Positions 1 to 5,433 of a stretch of DNA of 5,433 nucleotides are shown here, one piece after another. Position 1 is the stretch's first letter; the number at the start of each line of letters is the position of its first letter. Made by a program: the position numbers and the translations under genes. Source of the stretch: Gammaproteobacteria bacterium (GTDB lineage Bacteria > Pseudomonadota > Gammaproteobacteria > J113); contig RFJX01000122.1 of assembly GCA_003694425.1 (NCBI GenBank), positions 1 through 5,433 of the forward strand. The letters run 5' to 3'. A model generated the notes under the pieces. It searched no databases. It was not told the origin of the DNA and saw only the letters and a program-made list of their open reading frames with translations.

Positions 1-246
1 GCCGGGGATCCCCAGATAACGCCGGGCCAGCTCCTCCAGCCCCTCCCGGTCCCCCGCGAACAGCGGCAGCTCCGCCGACAGGGCCAGACCCGTAGCCAGC
101 CCCCTGCCCCGCTCGTCGAGGGCCCTTTCCTCCCCCTCCAGGGCTTCGTCCACGGAGCGGAGCCCCATGGCCAGGGCCAGGGCCAGCAGCGGAAGCAGGG
201 CGAGCAGGAGGAGGCGGCCGCGCAGGCTGTGGGGAAAGAGCCTCAT
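1..246 (-). CDS. Probable sensor histidine kinase, N-terminal 82 codons (cut by window edge)
   Basis: The frame opens at ATG 246-244 and stays open to base 1, so only the N-terminus is present. It reads MRLFPHSLRGR, then a strongly hydrophobic stretch (about residues 11-29, rich in Leu and Ala) that should be an inner-membrane helix. A charged, helical region follows (about 31-50, VDEALEGEERALDERG), then a segment resembling LATGLALSAELPLFAGDREGL. That layout (short basic tail, one helix, then a 'left/cleared ... LALSAE-x-LF-xx-xRExL' stretch) is typical of the periplasmic start of BarA-like and other hybrid sensor kinases. No catalytic domain is visible, so the kinase call rests on this N-terminal style plus the response regulator encoded three genes upstream. 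The start overlaps the previous stop as ATGA, implying translational coupling; only a weak G-rich stretch precedes it. Alternatives are another HAMP-type sensor, a diguanylate cyclase or a chemoreceptor. Confidence 0.66.
   Translation of the reverse strand, partial: MRLFPHSLRGRLLLLALLPLLALALAMGLRSVDEALEGEERALDERGRGLATGLALSAELPLFAGDREGLEELARRYLGIPG
169..186. repeat. Three tandem copies of GGCCAG inside the sensor's membrane helix
   Basis: GGCCAG occurs three times in a row on the plus strand. On the minus strand it encodes Leu-Ala three times within the predicted transmembrane helix of the partial sensor. A unit of six bases keeps the frame, so copy number change would only lengthen or shorten the helix by two residues. 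Confidence 0.6.
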
Positions 247-1220
247 GGCCGGCCCCGTTCCAGTTTCTCCAGCTCGCGGCGCAACGCCTCCGGCGGCGGG
301 AGCTGGAGTCCGAGGGCGGTCGCCGCCCGTCGGTTGAGGCTGAGCGAGTAGTGGCGCGGCAGGCGTGGCGGCCCGAGGATACCGCCAGCCGGGTCCCACC
401 GTGCCAGCCATTCCGCAGCGTCAGCCGCCTGATCGGCCGGAGTGCTGTAGACCGAGGCCACCGCTCCGGCCTCGGTATAGCGGGCCGAGAATCCCACCAC
501 CGGGACGGAATGGCGCAGACCGGCATAGAGCACCCAGCGGGCGGTACTGCGGTTGAAGACCGCACGGTCCGGCAGTGCGAGATAGACGTCGCTGCGCTTC
601 ATCACCGCATTGATGCGGGCCGCCGGATTGTCCTCCTCCGCCAGCACCGCCAGCTCCAGCCGGAAGCCATGGCGCACCGCCTCTTCGGCAAGCAGATCGA
701 TCCGGGCGGAGGAGGCCGGTCCCAGTACCACCCCGAGGCGCCGGGCCCGGGGCCGGACCAGCCTGGCCAGCGCCACCATCCGCGAAACCGGCTGCTCCAG
801 GAACAGGGCCGAGAAGAGGCCCCGTTCCAGCAGCCTTCTTGCGCTATCGTGCATCTGCAGGTGGGTCCGGTAGGCGCCGCTGGAGACCATCACCGCCAGT
901 ACCGGCCGCTGCGGCTCACTGGCGAGCAGGCGATGCAGGGCCCGGGTCCCGACCGGCAGCAGCAGCGCCGCCTGCCCCATCTCCCGGGCGAGTTCCTCCG
1001 GCGCCGGCTCCGGCTCGAGGACCCGCAGCTCCAGGGACCGCGCCTCCGGACGGGTCCGCAGCGCCTCGATGAATTCCCGGTAGACCGCGGTGTCGTCACT
1101 GGGCAGGACCAGTACGACCGGCGCCGCGCGCGCCGTGGCGACCAGCAGCAGGGCCATCAGCATGGTGGCCAGCCTGCTCCGGCCGGTCTTCCTTTCCCTC
1201 CTTCCTCTCCCTGGTTTCAC
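243..1220 (-). CDS. Periplasmic substrate-binding protein, uncharacterised ABC (COG2984-like) type
   Basis: A 325-aa exported protein. The chosen start is GTG at 1220-1218: it has a GGAG motif six bases upstream and gives a basic n-region (KPGRGRRERKTGRSR), a hydrophobic core (MLMALLLVATA) and an ARA|A cleavage site near residue 32. The internal ATG at 1163 would leave a signal peptide without charge and too short. There is no lipobox cysteine, so it should be free in the periplasm. The mature part reads as two alternating alpha/beta lobes: PVVLVLPSDDTAVYREFIEAL near the start, a mid-region ARRLGVVLGPASSARIDLL that resembles the start of the second lobe, SDVYLALPDRAVFN and VPVVGFSARYTEAGAVASVYS near the end, and a closing YSLSLNRRAATALGL like the 'lNl..A.aLGl..p' ending common in this family. 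The ligand is unknown. It lies between a TonB-dependent receptor and a likely sensor kinase, with no permease or ATPase in view, which suggests a sensing role, though import is possible. Confidence 0.8.
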   Translation of the reverse strand: MKPGRGRRERKTGRSRLATMLMALLLVATARAAPVVLVLPSDDTAVYREFIEALRTRPEARSLELRVLEPEPAPEELAREMGQAALLLPVGTRALHRLLASEPQRPVLAVMVSSGAYRTHLQMHDSARRLLERGLFSALFLEQPVSRMVALARLVRPRARRLGVVLGPASSARIDLLAEEAVRHGFRLELAVLAEEDNPAARINAVMKRSDVYLALPDRAVFNRSTARWVLYAGLRHSVPVVGFSARYTEAGAVASVYSTPADQAADAAEWLARWDPAGGILGPPRLPRHYSLSLNRRAATALGLQLPPPEALRRELEKLERGRP

Positions 1221-1226
1221 CCCTGT

Positions 1227-1230
1227 CTCC
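1227..1230 (-). promoter_or_regulatory. Ribosome binding site of the substrate-binding protein
   Basis: GGAG on the minus strand, six bases before the GTG at 1220. Its first base is the last base of the receptor's TAG stop (TAGGAG), so ribosomes ending on the receptor gene stop directly on this site. It is the main support for choosing the GTG over the internal ATG at 1163. Confidence 0.6.
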
Positions 1231-3323
1231 TATGGCAACCCCAGCGCCAGTTGCAGGTAGATCCTTCTCTCGAACCGGTTGTTGGCCTGGTATTCCAGAT
1301 ACTCGTCGCCGAACAGCTTCTGCGCCACCAGCGACACCTCGGACCCGGCGCCCCCCAGGGGCAATGGCAGGGCCAGGCGCAGGTCGGTCCGGCTGTACCA
1401 GTCGATATCCGCCCCGCCGATCCACTTGACCGGGGAGACCCGGTAGTAGACCGCGCTGGCCTGAAGGCCGTTGCCGAAGCGATGGCTCGCCAGCAGCGAC
1501 AGGGTGTGCCGCGGGACCCGGCGCTTGAGGGAGCTCAAGTCGGTGTCGGAGCGGACCCGTACTCCCCGGACGTCGGCGTAGGCATACTGCAGCGACACCC
1601 GGCTCTCCGGCCCCGGCTGCCAGTCGAGCCGCCCGTCGACCCCGTGGATGTCCCAGCGGGTGATGTTGTCGTTGATGAAGACCTTGCCCAGCAGGTCACC
1701 GGGGTAGTTGCTGACCTTGCGGGTGTCGATGGCGTTGCGTACCTCTTCCAGGTACCACTTGAGGTCGAGGGTGATCCCGGGGCCCGGCCAGCGCCCCACG
1801 TAACCCAGCTCGAAGGCGGTCAGATCCTCCTCGCCGAGCGAGGGGGAACTCAGGTTCTGGACATCGGCGACGCTGCCGTCGGCGAAGCGCACGACCTGCC
1901 GCTCGCTGGCCTCGAGCAGCGAGGGGCTGCGGTGGGCCCGGGTGGCGCTCAGCCGGATGCCGTGGTTGCGCAGGGGCCGGATGTTGAGCGCCAGCCGGGG
2001 CGAGACCTGGGTCCCGACCAGTTCGTTGTCCTCCACCATCACCCCGCCGTTGAACAGCAGGAAGGGCAGGGGGCGCCACTCGATGTTGCCGAACAGGCGC
2101 AGGGACAGATCGTGTACCGGCTCCCCGCCGTCGAGCAGCCATTCGCTGTCGATGCGGTCGTAGCGTCCGCCTGCTCCCCAGATGACCCGGGTCAGCTCCC
2201 CCAGCTCCATCCGGTGCCTGAGCTCGAGGTCGTAGCGCTCGGTCAGATAATCGTCGTCGCCCACATGGATGGTCTGATCGGGCTGGCCGAGGAGCAGCGG
2301 CAGCAGCGCGGGCGGTATCCCCGTGATCTCCGAGAGCCGCCCCAGGGAGCGGCGGTCGTCCATCCCCAGGAAGTTGTGATAGAACTGGAGCGAGAGGTCG
2401 TCTCCCCCAGCCAGCTCCCGCCGCCAGCGCAGGGACTGGTAGCTGCTCACGAAGCGTCGGTCGAAGTACTCCGCCGGGTCGTCACCGTCGCCGCGGCCGG
2501 TGAAGGACTGGCTGTAGCCCAGTTCCAGGTCGAAGCTGTCGACCAGGGTGGGCGTGTAGCCGGCACGCAGGTCGAGATGGCCGCCCTTGAGGCCATCCTC
2601 CAGCATCGGAAAGCCGTCATTGGTGCGGTAGCCCGCGCTGATCCGGTAGTCGACCCCCATGAAGCTGTCGCTGTGGCGCAGGGAGAGGCGCCGCTCGTTG
2701 CGCGACCCGGCCGTGACCTCCATGTGGCTGCCGCGCTGCTCGAGGGGATGGCGGGTGATGATGTTGATGGAGCCGAGAAAGGCATTGGAACCCTGCAGGG
2801 GGACGTTCGAGCCCCGCACCACCTCGATGCGCTCGATGTCGTCCAGCTCCACCCCGAGGGTGGTCCATTCGATGGCCGAGAGCAGTGGCTGATAGACCGA
2901 TCGCCCATCCACCCGCACCTCCAGCCGCTTGGGGAATTCGTCGCTCAGGCCGTGGCTGGTCACGGCGAAGACGTTGCCGTTCACATGGTAGACCTGGAAG
3001 CCCGGTACCAGCCGGAACAGATCGGCCAGATTCTGGGCGCCGGAGGCACGGATGAGCTGGCGGTCGAGGATGGTGACCGAAGCGGGGGAATCGGAGACCG
3101 CCTGACGCAGGCCGGTGACCGAACTGACCTGGGGGATCTCCCCCAGCAGGTCCTCTTCGGTGAGATAGGCCGGCCCGTCCCGGGCGACGAGACTGCCCGG
3201 GAACAGGGCGATCAGGAACAGCCAGGGGGTCCATGCAGGAGAGGGGGCGGAGAAGGAGCATGCGGCAGGACCGGGACGCCTGCCGCTGCCGGGGCCCCGC
3301 CGGTCAGGCCTGCGGCGCGCCAT
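1230..3323 (-). CDS. TonB-dependent outer-membrane receptor
   Basis: A 697-aa outer-membrane beta-barrel transporter or sensor driven by TonB. A hydrophobic signal core lies at about residues 34-46 (WLFLIALFPGSLV) with likely cleavage after A47. The segment YLTEEDLLGEIPQVSSVTG (about 53-71) takes the place where a TonB box is expected. The plug domain runs from about 72 to 192: SPASVTILDRQLIRASG, NLADLFRLVPGFQVY, RLEVRVDGRSVYQ, and the hallmark IERIEVVRGSN...AFLGSINIIT. The rest (about 195-697) alternates short polar and aromatic strands as expected for a 22-stranded barrel. No N-terminal STN signalling domain is present, so it is not a FecA-type transducer. The only in-frame ATG near the N-terminus is at 3323; AGGGGA seven bases upstream supports it. 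The gene overlaps the regulator's end by 20 bases. Two oddities: the region before the signal core is 33 residues long and Arg/Gly/Pro-rich, and the protein ends in LGLP rather than an aromatic residue. The substrate cannot be inferred. Confidence 0.93.
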   Translation of the reverse strand: MARRRPDRRGPGSGRRPGPAACSFSAPSPAWTPWLFLIALFPGSLVARDGPAYLTEEDLLGEIPQVSSVTGLRQAVSDSPASVTILDRQLIRASGAQNLADLFRLVPGFQVYHVNGNVFAVTSHGLSDEFPKRLEVRVDGRSVYQPLLSAIEWTTLGVELDDIERIEVVRGSNVPLQGSNAFLGSINIITRHPLEQRGSHMEVTAGSRNERRLSLRHSDSFMGVDYRISAGYRTNDGFPMLEDGLKGGHLDLRAGYTPTLVDSFDLELGYSQSFTGRGDGDDPAEYFDRRFVSSYQSLRWRRELAGGDDLSLQFYHNFLGMDDRRSLGRLSEITGIPPALLPLLLGQPDQTIHVGDDDYLTERYDLELRHRMELGELTRVIWGAGGRYDRIDSEWLLDGGEPVHDLSLRLFGNIEWRPLPFLLFNGGVMVEDNELVGTQVSPRLALNIRPLRNHGIRLSATRAHRSPSLLEASERQVVRFADGSVADVQNLSSPSLGEEDLTAFELGYVGRWPGPGITLDLKWYLEEVRNAIDTRKVSNYPGDLLGKVFINDNITRWDIHGVDGRLDWQPGPESRVSLQYAYADVRGVRVRSDTDLSSLKRRVPRHTLSLLASHRFGNGLQASAVYYRVSPVKWIGGADIDWYSRTDLRLALPLPLGGAGSEVSLVAQKLFGDEYLEYQANNRFERRIYLQLALGLP

Positions 3324-3933
3324 CCACCAGTCCCCTGCTGAGCGCGCAGGCCACCAGCTGGGCCCGGTTCTCCACCCCGAGCTGCCGGTATATCGCGCTC
3401 ACATGGGCCTTGACGGTACTCAGCGCCAGCCCCAGCTCGAGGGCAATCTCCCGGTTGGAACGCCCCTCCACCAGCCGCTGCAGGATCTCCGCCTGGCGAC
3501 CGGTCAGGGCGCCGTCGTTACCGGACTCCGGCAAGCCTGTCTCCGGCAGGCAGGTGCCTCCCGCCAGGACCTCCTCCACCGCCGCCAGCAGCGCCTCTTC
3601 GGGCGCCGCCTTGGGCACATAGCCCCTGGCCCCGATGGCCAGCGCCTTGCGGACGTGCCGGGGATGTTCGCTCGCGGAGATCACCAGTACCTTCAGTCCC
3701 GGGTCCGCCTCGCAGAGCCCGCGCAACAGGCCGAAATCGGGACGCCCGCCCTGCTCCAGGCAGAGGTCGAGGATGACCAGGTCGATCCCGCACTCACGCT
3801 GCAGCTGCTCCAGGAGCCGGCGGCCGTCGGCAGCCTCCAGGATCCGGGCCTCGGGGAAGGCCCGACGCAGGGTGCCGCCCAGCCCCACGCGGATTAGGGC
3901 GTGGTCGTCCACGATCAGAAAGGTTCGCGACAT
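3304..3933 (-). CDS. NarL/FixJ-family response regulator (receiver + LuxR-type HTH)
   Basis: A 209-aa cytoplasmic transcription factor. The receiver domain (about 1-120) shows the acidic pair D9 D10 in FLIVDDHALIR, phospho-acceptor D56 in LVILDL, the switch serine S86 in VLVISASE and the conserved K108 in GARGYVPK. A short linker with Gly, Pro and Glu precedes a LuxR-type helix-turn-helix (about 142-203): LTGRQAEILQRLVEGRSNREIALELGLALSTVKAHVSAIYRQLGV is a textbook match. The frame is open 27 codons further upstream, to an ATG at 4014, but that extension is unlike the family and the domain begins right after the ATG at 3933, so I use 3933; the upstream GGGA, eight bases away, is a modest ribosome binding site. 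It is the first gene of the receptor operon and its 3' end carries the receptor's ribosome binding site. Its partner is probably the kinase at the left edge; it likely controls this operon, which is inference. Confidence 0.95.
   Translation of the reverse strand: MSRTFLIVDDHALIRVGLGGTLRRAFPEARILEAADGRRLLEQLQRECGIDLVILDLCLEQGGRPDFGLLRGLCEADPGLKVLVISASEHPRHVRKALAIGARGYVPKAAPEEALLAAVEEVLAGGTCLPETGLPESGNDGALTGRQAEILQRLVEGRSNREIALELGLALSTVKAHVSAIYRQLGVENRAQLVACALSRGLVDGAPQA
3331..3336 (-). promoter_or_regulatory. Ribosome binding site of the TonB-dependent receptor
   Basis: AGGGGA on the minus strand, seven bases before the ATG at 3323 and inside the last codons of the response regulator. It decides the receptor start, since no other ATG, GTG or TTG occurs in frame before the signal peptide core. 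Its place inside the upstream gene suggests coupled translation. Confidence 0.65.
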
Positions 3934-3984
3934 TGCTGGCTGTTCCCGGCAGGAAGTGCTGGCGTCAGTACCTGGCCTGCGGCG

Positions 3985-4014
3985 ATTATCGCAACCGCTC
4001 AGGGGGAATGCCAC
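3985..4014 (-). promoter_or_regulatory. Candidate sigma70-type promoter for the regulator-receptor operon
   Basis: On the minus strand, GATAAT (3985-3990, five of six matches to TATAAT) is preceded by TGC, forming an extended -10. GTGGCA (4009-4014, four of six matches to TTGACA) sits 18 bases upstream as a weak -35. Transcription would start near 3978, leaving a leader of about 45 bases before the ATG at 3933. This is the only intergenic space ahead of the four-gene operon. The -10 lies within the dyad GCGAT-T-ATCGC (3982-3992). The assignment is by eye from consensus only. Confidence 0.38.
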
Positions 4015-4029
4015 CCGGATTCCGCGGTT
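3993..4029 (-). terminator. Imperfect hairpin at the DUF3135 stop codon, possible factor-dependent terminator or attenuator
   Basis: Two nested sets of inverted arms occur: AACCGC/GCGGTT (3993-3998 with 4024-4029) and GGAAT/ATTCC (4005-4009 with 4019-4023). They abut on one side and are separated by a 6-base bulge on the other, with a 9-base loop, giving up to 11 base pairs. The structure begins at the last base of the DUF3135 stop. No T-run follows on the minus strand, so it is not a canonical intrinsic terminator. The same bases overlap the candidate -35 of the next operon, so the inner dyad could instead be an operator. Confidence 0.35.
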
Positions 4030-4370
4030 CAGCCGGGCCGGCGGGAGTGGGGTGGACGCAGTGGCACGACCTTGGTGTTCGTCCGATCCGTCTCGTCTGG
4101 CGCCTGCCCCAGTCCCCGGATCCGGTCCACCAGCCCTCCCTCACCCAGCATGCTCTCCCACATCAGCCCCGAGATGGCGATGCAGGCGGCCAGGGGCGTG
4201 CCCGAATGTTCGCGGATGCGGTCGATACGCCACTGCAGCCCGGCCAGACGCCGCCGCGATGCGGCCGGAGCCTGCGCGATCTGGCGGCGAACGAGCTCCT
4301 CCCGCAAGGCCTCGAAGCGCTCCGGATCGGTGCGTGCAATCTCTGCCCAGCTGTCGAAATCGTAGGACAT
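4029..4370 (-). CDS. DUF3135-family small protein
   Basis: A 113-aa protein of unknown function, predicted soluble, with no signal peptide or membrane helix. It starts MSYDFDSWAEIARTDPERFE and continues with ALREELV, a short basic stretch, RRRLAGLQWRIDRIREHSGTPLAACIAISGLMWESML. The order FDxWxxLAxxDPExFExxR, then RLxGLQxxID, then TPLxACxxIS.MMWxS is the pattern I recall for DUF3135, found mostly in gammaproteobacteria. The C-terminal tail (about 85-113) is polar and probably disordered. I chose ATG 4370 because the family similarity begins there; GAGGG lies eight bases upstream. A second in-frame ATG at 4436, with GAAGG six bases upstream, would add 22 residues and also begins Met-Ser-Tyr. 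It follows the exonuclease gene in the same direction after 166 bases and may be transcribed with it. No catalytic residues are evident. Confidence 0.75.
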   Translation of the reverse strand: MSYDFDSWAEIARTDPERFEALREELVRRQIAQAPAASRRRLAGLQWRIDRIREHSGTPLAACIAISGLMWESMLGEGGLVDRIRGLGQAPDETDRTNTKVVPLRPPHSRRPG

Positions 4371-4536
4371 CCCCGCTTCCCTCACGGCCGCCTCCATCCG
4401 CCGGGGAGGTCCGCCCTTGCTGTAACTATAGGACATCCGTGACCTTCGATGCCCGGCGGCACCCCGATCCGCTCCGGGGAGCGGGGCAGGATACAGCGGC
4501 AATACCGCTCCCGGCAGGTGCCCGCGGACAGCAGCC
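4371..4536. other. Gap between exonuclease III and DUF3135 genes, with GC-rich inverted repeats
   Basis: No gene fits here beyond the possible 22-codon N-terminal extension of the DUF3135 protein. CCGCTCC (4469-4475) faces GGAGCGG (4478-4484) across two bases, and a second CCGCTCC (4505-4511) can pair with the same GGAGCGG. A small AGCGG-CAATA-CCGCT hairpin lies at 4495-4509. No T-tract follows any of these on the minus strand, so no intrinsic terminator for the exonuclease gene can be called. Confidence 0.45.
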
Positions 4537-5319
4537 TCAGGAGTGCAGATCGAATGTTGCGACCACGGGGGCGTGATCGGAGGGGCCCTCCAGGGCGCGC
4601 GGGCGGGTGTCGATCCGGCATTCGCTGCAGGCCGCGGCCAGCCCGGCAGAGGCCAGGATGAGGTCGATGCGCAGGCCGTCGTTGCGTTCGAAGGCCCCAC
4701 CGCGGTAGTCCCACCAGGAATAGCTTCCGGGCGGCTGATCGAAGCGCCGGAAGCAGTCCTCCAGTCCCAGCGCCAGAAGGTCGCGCAGGGCCTGCCGTTC
4801 CGGTTCACTCACCAGGACCTTGCCCTGCCAGGCGGCGGGGTCGTGTACATCCTCGTCGGCGGGGGCGATGTTGAAGTCCCCCAGCAGCACCAGATGCGCT
4901 TCCCGCCGGAGCAGCTCGGCCGTGAACAGGTGCAACCGCTCCAGCCAGGAGAGCTTGTAGCGGTACTTGTCGGATCCGACCTCGGACCCGTTCGGTACGT
5001 AGAGATTGAGCAGATAGAGCGGGCCACAGGCCGCGCCCAGAAGGCGGCGCTGCAGGTCGTCCGGGTCTCCCGGCAGTTCGGTGACGGGCCGGGACATGCG
5101 ATGACGGGCGATCAGGGCGACCCCGTTGTAGCCCTTCTGGCCGTTGATCAGCGGCTGATAGCCGATCTCGGCGAAGGCCATGACGGGGAATTCGTGGTCG
5201 CTCAGCTTGGTCTCCTGGATCGCCAGCACGTCCGGCCGCACCCGGCGCAGCCAGTCCAGTACCTGGGGTAGCCGCTGACGCAGCGAATTGACATTCCAGG
5301 TGGCGAGGGTGAAGGGCAT
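4537..5319 (-). CDS. xthA: Exodeoxyribonuclease III (AP endonuclease family)
   Basis: A 260-aa cytoplasmic DNA repair nuclease that cuts at abasic sites and removes nucleotides from 3' ends in base excision repair. Length matches the usual exonuclease III closely. Expected residues are in place: N9 in ATWNVNSLR, E36 in AIQETK, Y107 in LNLYVPNG, D148 and N150 in LLGDFNIAP, D219 in GLRIDLILAS, and D248 H249 in GPSDHAPV. The block FERNDGLRIDL and the WWDYR loop are also typical. The frame is open 33 codons further upstream to an ATG at 5418, but family similarity begins at MPFTLATWNVN, so I start at 5319. The ribosome binding site there is weak (GGAA very near the ATG), which leaves some doubt on the start. 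It is the most upstream gene in view and may share a transcript with the DUF3135 gene. A paralogue with altered specificity cannot be excluded. Confidence 0.96.
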   Translation of the reverse strand: MPFTLATWNVNSLRQRLPQVLDWLRRVRPDVLAIQETKLSDHEFPVMAFAEIGYQPLINGQKGYNGVALIARHRMSRPVTELPGDPDDLQRRLLGAACGPLYLLNLYVPNGSEVGSDKYRYKLSWLERLHLFTAELLRREAHLVLLGDFNIAPADEDVHDPAAWQGKVLVSEPERQALRDLLALGLEDCFRRFDQPPGSYSWWDYRGGAFERNDGLRIDLILASAGLAAACSECRIDTRPRALEGPSDHAPVVATFDLHS

Positions 5320-5413
5320 CGTTCCGGAGGGGCCTCTGCAGTGTTCGGGTGGCAGCAGGAAGAGGACCGGAAAACTGCCATCGATCAGCTTTCGGGCTGG
5401 AGATCCTGCCTCC

Positions 5414-5419
5414 ATCATA
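5414..5419 (-). promoter_or_regulatory. Candidate -10 element upstream of exonuclease III
   Basis: TATGAT on the minus strand (five of six matches to TATAAT) lies in a short AT-rich patch, which stands out in this GC-rich window. Transcription would begin near 5407, about 88 bases before the ATG at 5319. The matching -35 would fall outside the window, so this stays tentative. If used, it would exclude the longer ATG 5418 reading of the exonuclease. Confidence 0.28.
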
Positions 5420-5433
5420 TATACTCACAAAAC

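Noticed and set aside
351..3341. A 996-codon open frame on the plus strand, covering the receptor and most of the binding protein gene
   Set aside because: It is antisense to two confidently recognised genes, its translation is Gln/Pro/Gly/Arg-rich with no recognisable domain, and long antisense frames are expected where GC-rich third positions on the other strand remove stop codons.
3934..4014. A 27-residue N-terminal extension of the response regulator
   Set aside because: The receiver domain starts directly at the ATG at 3933, the extension is unlike the family, and it would cover the candidate promoter.
4371..4808. Extension of the DUF3135 frame upstream into the exonuclease gene
   Set aside because: The frame stays open into the 3' part of xthA, but the added sequence is Arg/Pro/Ala-rich shadow translation of that gene. 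Only the 4436 alternative start is kept as possible.
4543..5271. A 242-codon open frame on the plus strand opposite exonuclease III
   Set aside because: It mirrors a conserved gene with all catalytic residues and its translation has no family-like pattern.
5320..5418. A 33-residue N-terminal extension of exonuclease III
   Set aside because: The family begins at MPFTLATWNVN, giving the usual length of 260 residues; the added segment shows no similarity I recognise, although the ribosome binding site at the chosen start is weak.
1..5433. tRNA or rRNA genes, CRISPR array, insertion sequence or prophage genes
   Set aside because: I saw no cloverleaf-like segment, regularly spaced repeats, transposase or integrase motifs, or terminal inverted repeats; base composition is even across the window.

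Overview
The window is about 5.4 kb of very GC-rich DNA. Every gene I can support lies on the minus strand. Codon choice, the exonuclease III sequence, a DUF3135-type protein and a TonB-dependent receptor with a periplasmic binding protein all point to a Gram-negative proteobacterium. A high-GC gammaproteobacterium (Chromatiales/Ectothiorhodospiraceae-like) is my best guess; this is inference from protein style, not a search result.

In the direction of transcription (right to left) there are two blocks. The first, at 4029-5319, holds housekeeping-type genes: a complete exonuclease III (xthA-like, 260 aa, all catalytic residues present), a 167-base gap with GC-rich inverted repeats, and a small DUF3135-family protein. 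A hairpin without a T-tract starts at the DUF3135 stop codon.

The second block, 1-3933, looks like one tightly packed operon: a NarL/FixJ-type response regulator, a TonB-dependent outer-membrane receptor, a periplasmic protein of the uncharacterised ABC substrate-binding (COG2984-like) type, and the first 82 codons of a membrane protein that looks like a sensor histidine kinase and runs off the left edge. The junctions are a 20-base overlap, a 9-base gap whose ribosome binding site overlaps the preceding stop, and an ATGA overlap, so the four genes are probably translated in a coupled way. A candidate extended -10 promoter and two dyads lie in the 95-base gap upstream of the regulator.

The working model is a ligand-sensing pathway crossing the whole envelope: the receptor binds or imports something at the outer membrane, the periplasmic protein binds it, the kinase reads this, and the regulator changes transcription, possibly of its own operon. 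No ABC permease or ATPase is visible here, so the binding protein may serve sensing rather than import. The ligand cannot be read from the sequence. The large plus-strand open frames, including one of 996 codons opposite the receptor, appear to be GC-driven shadows.
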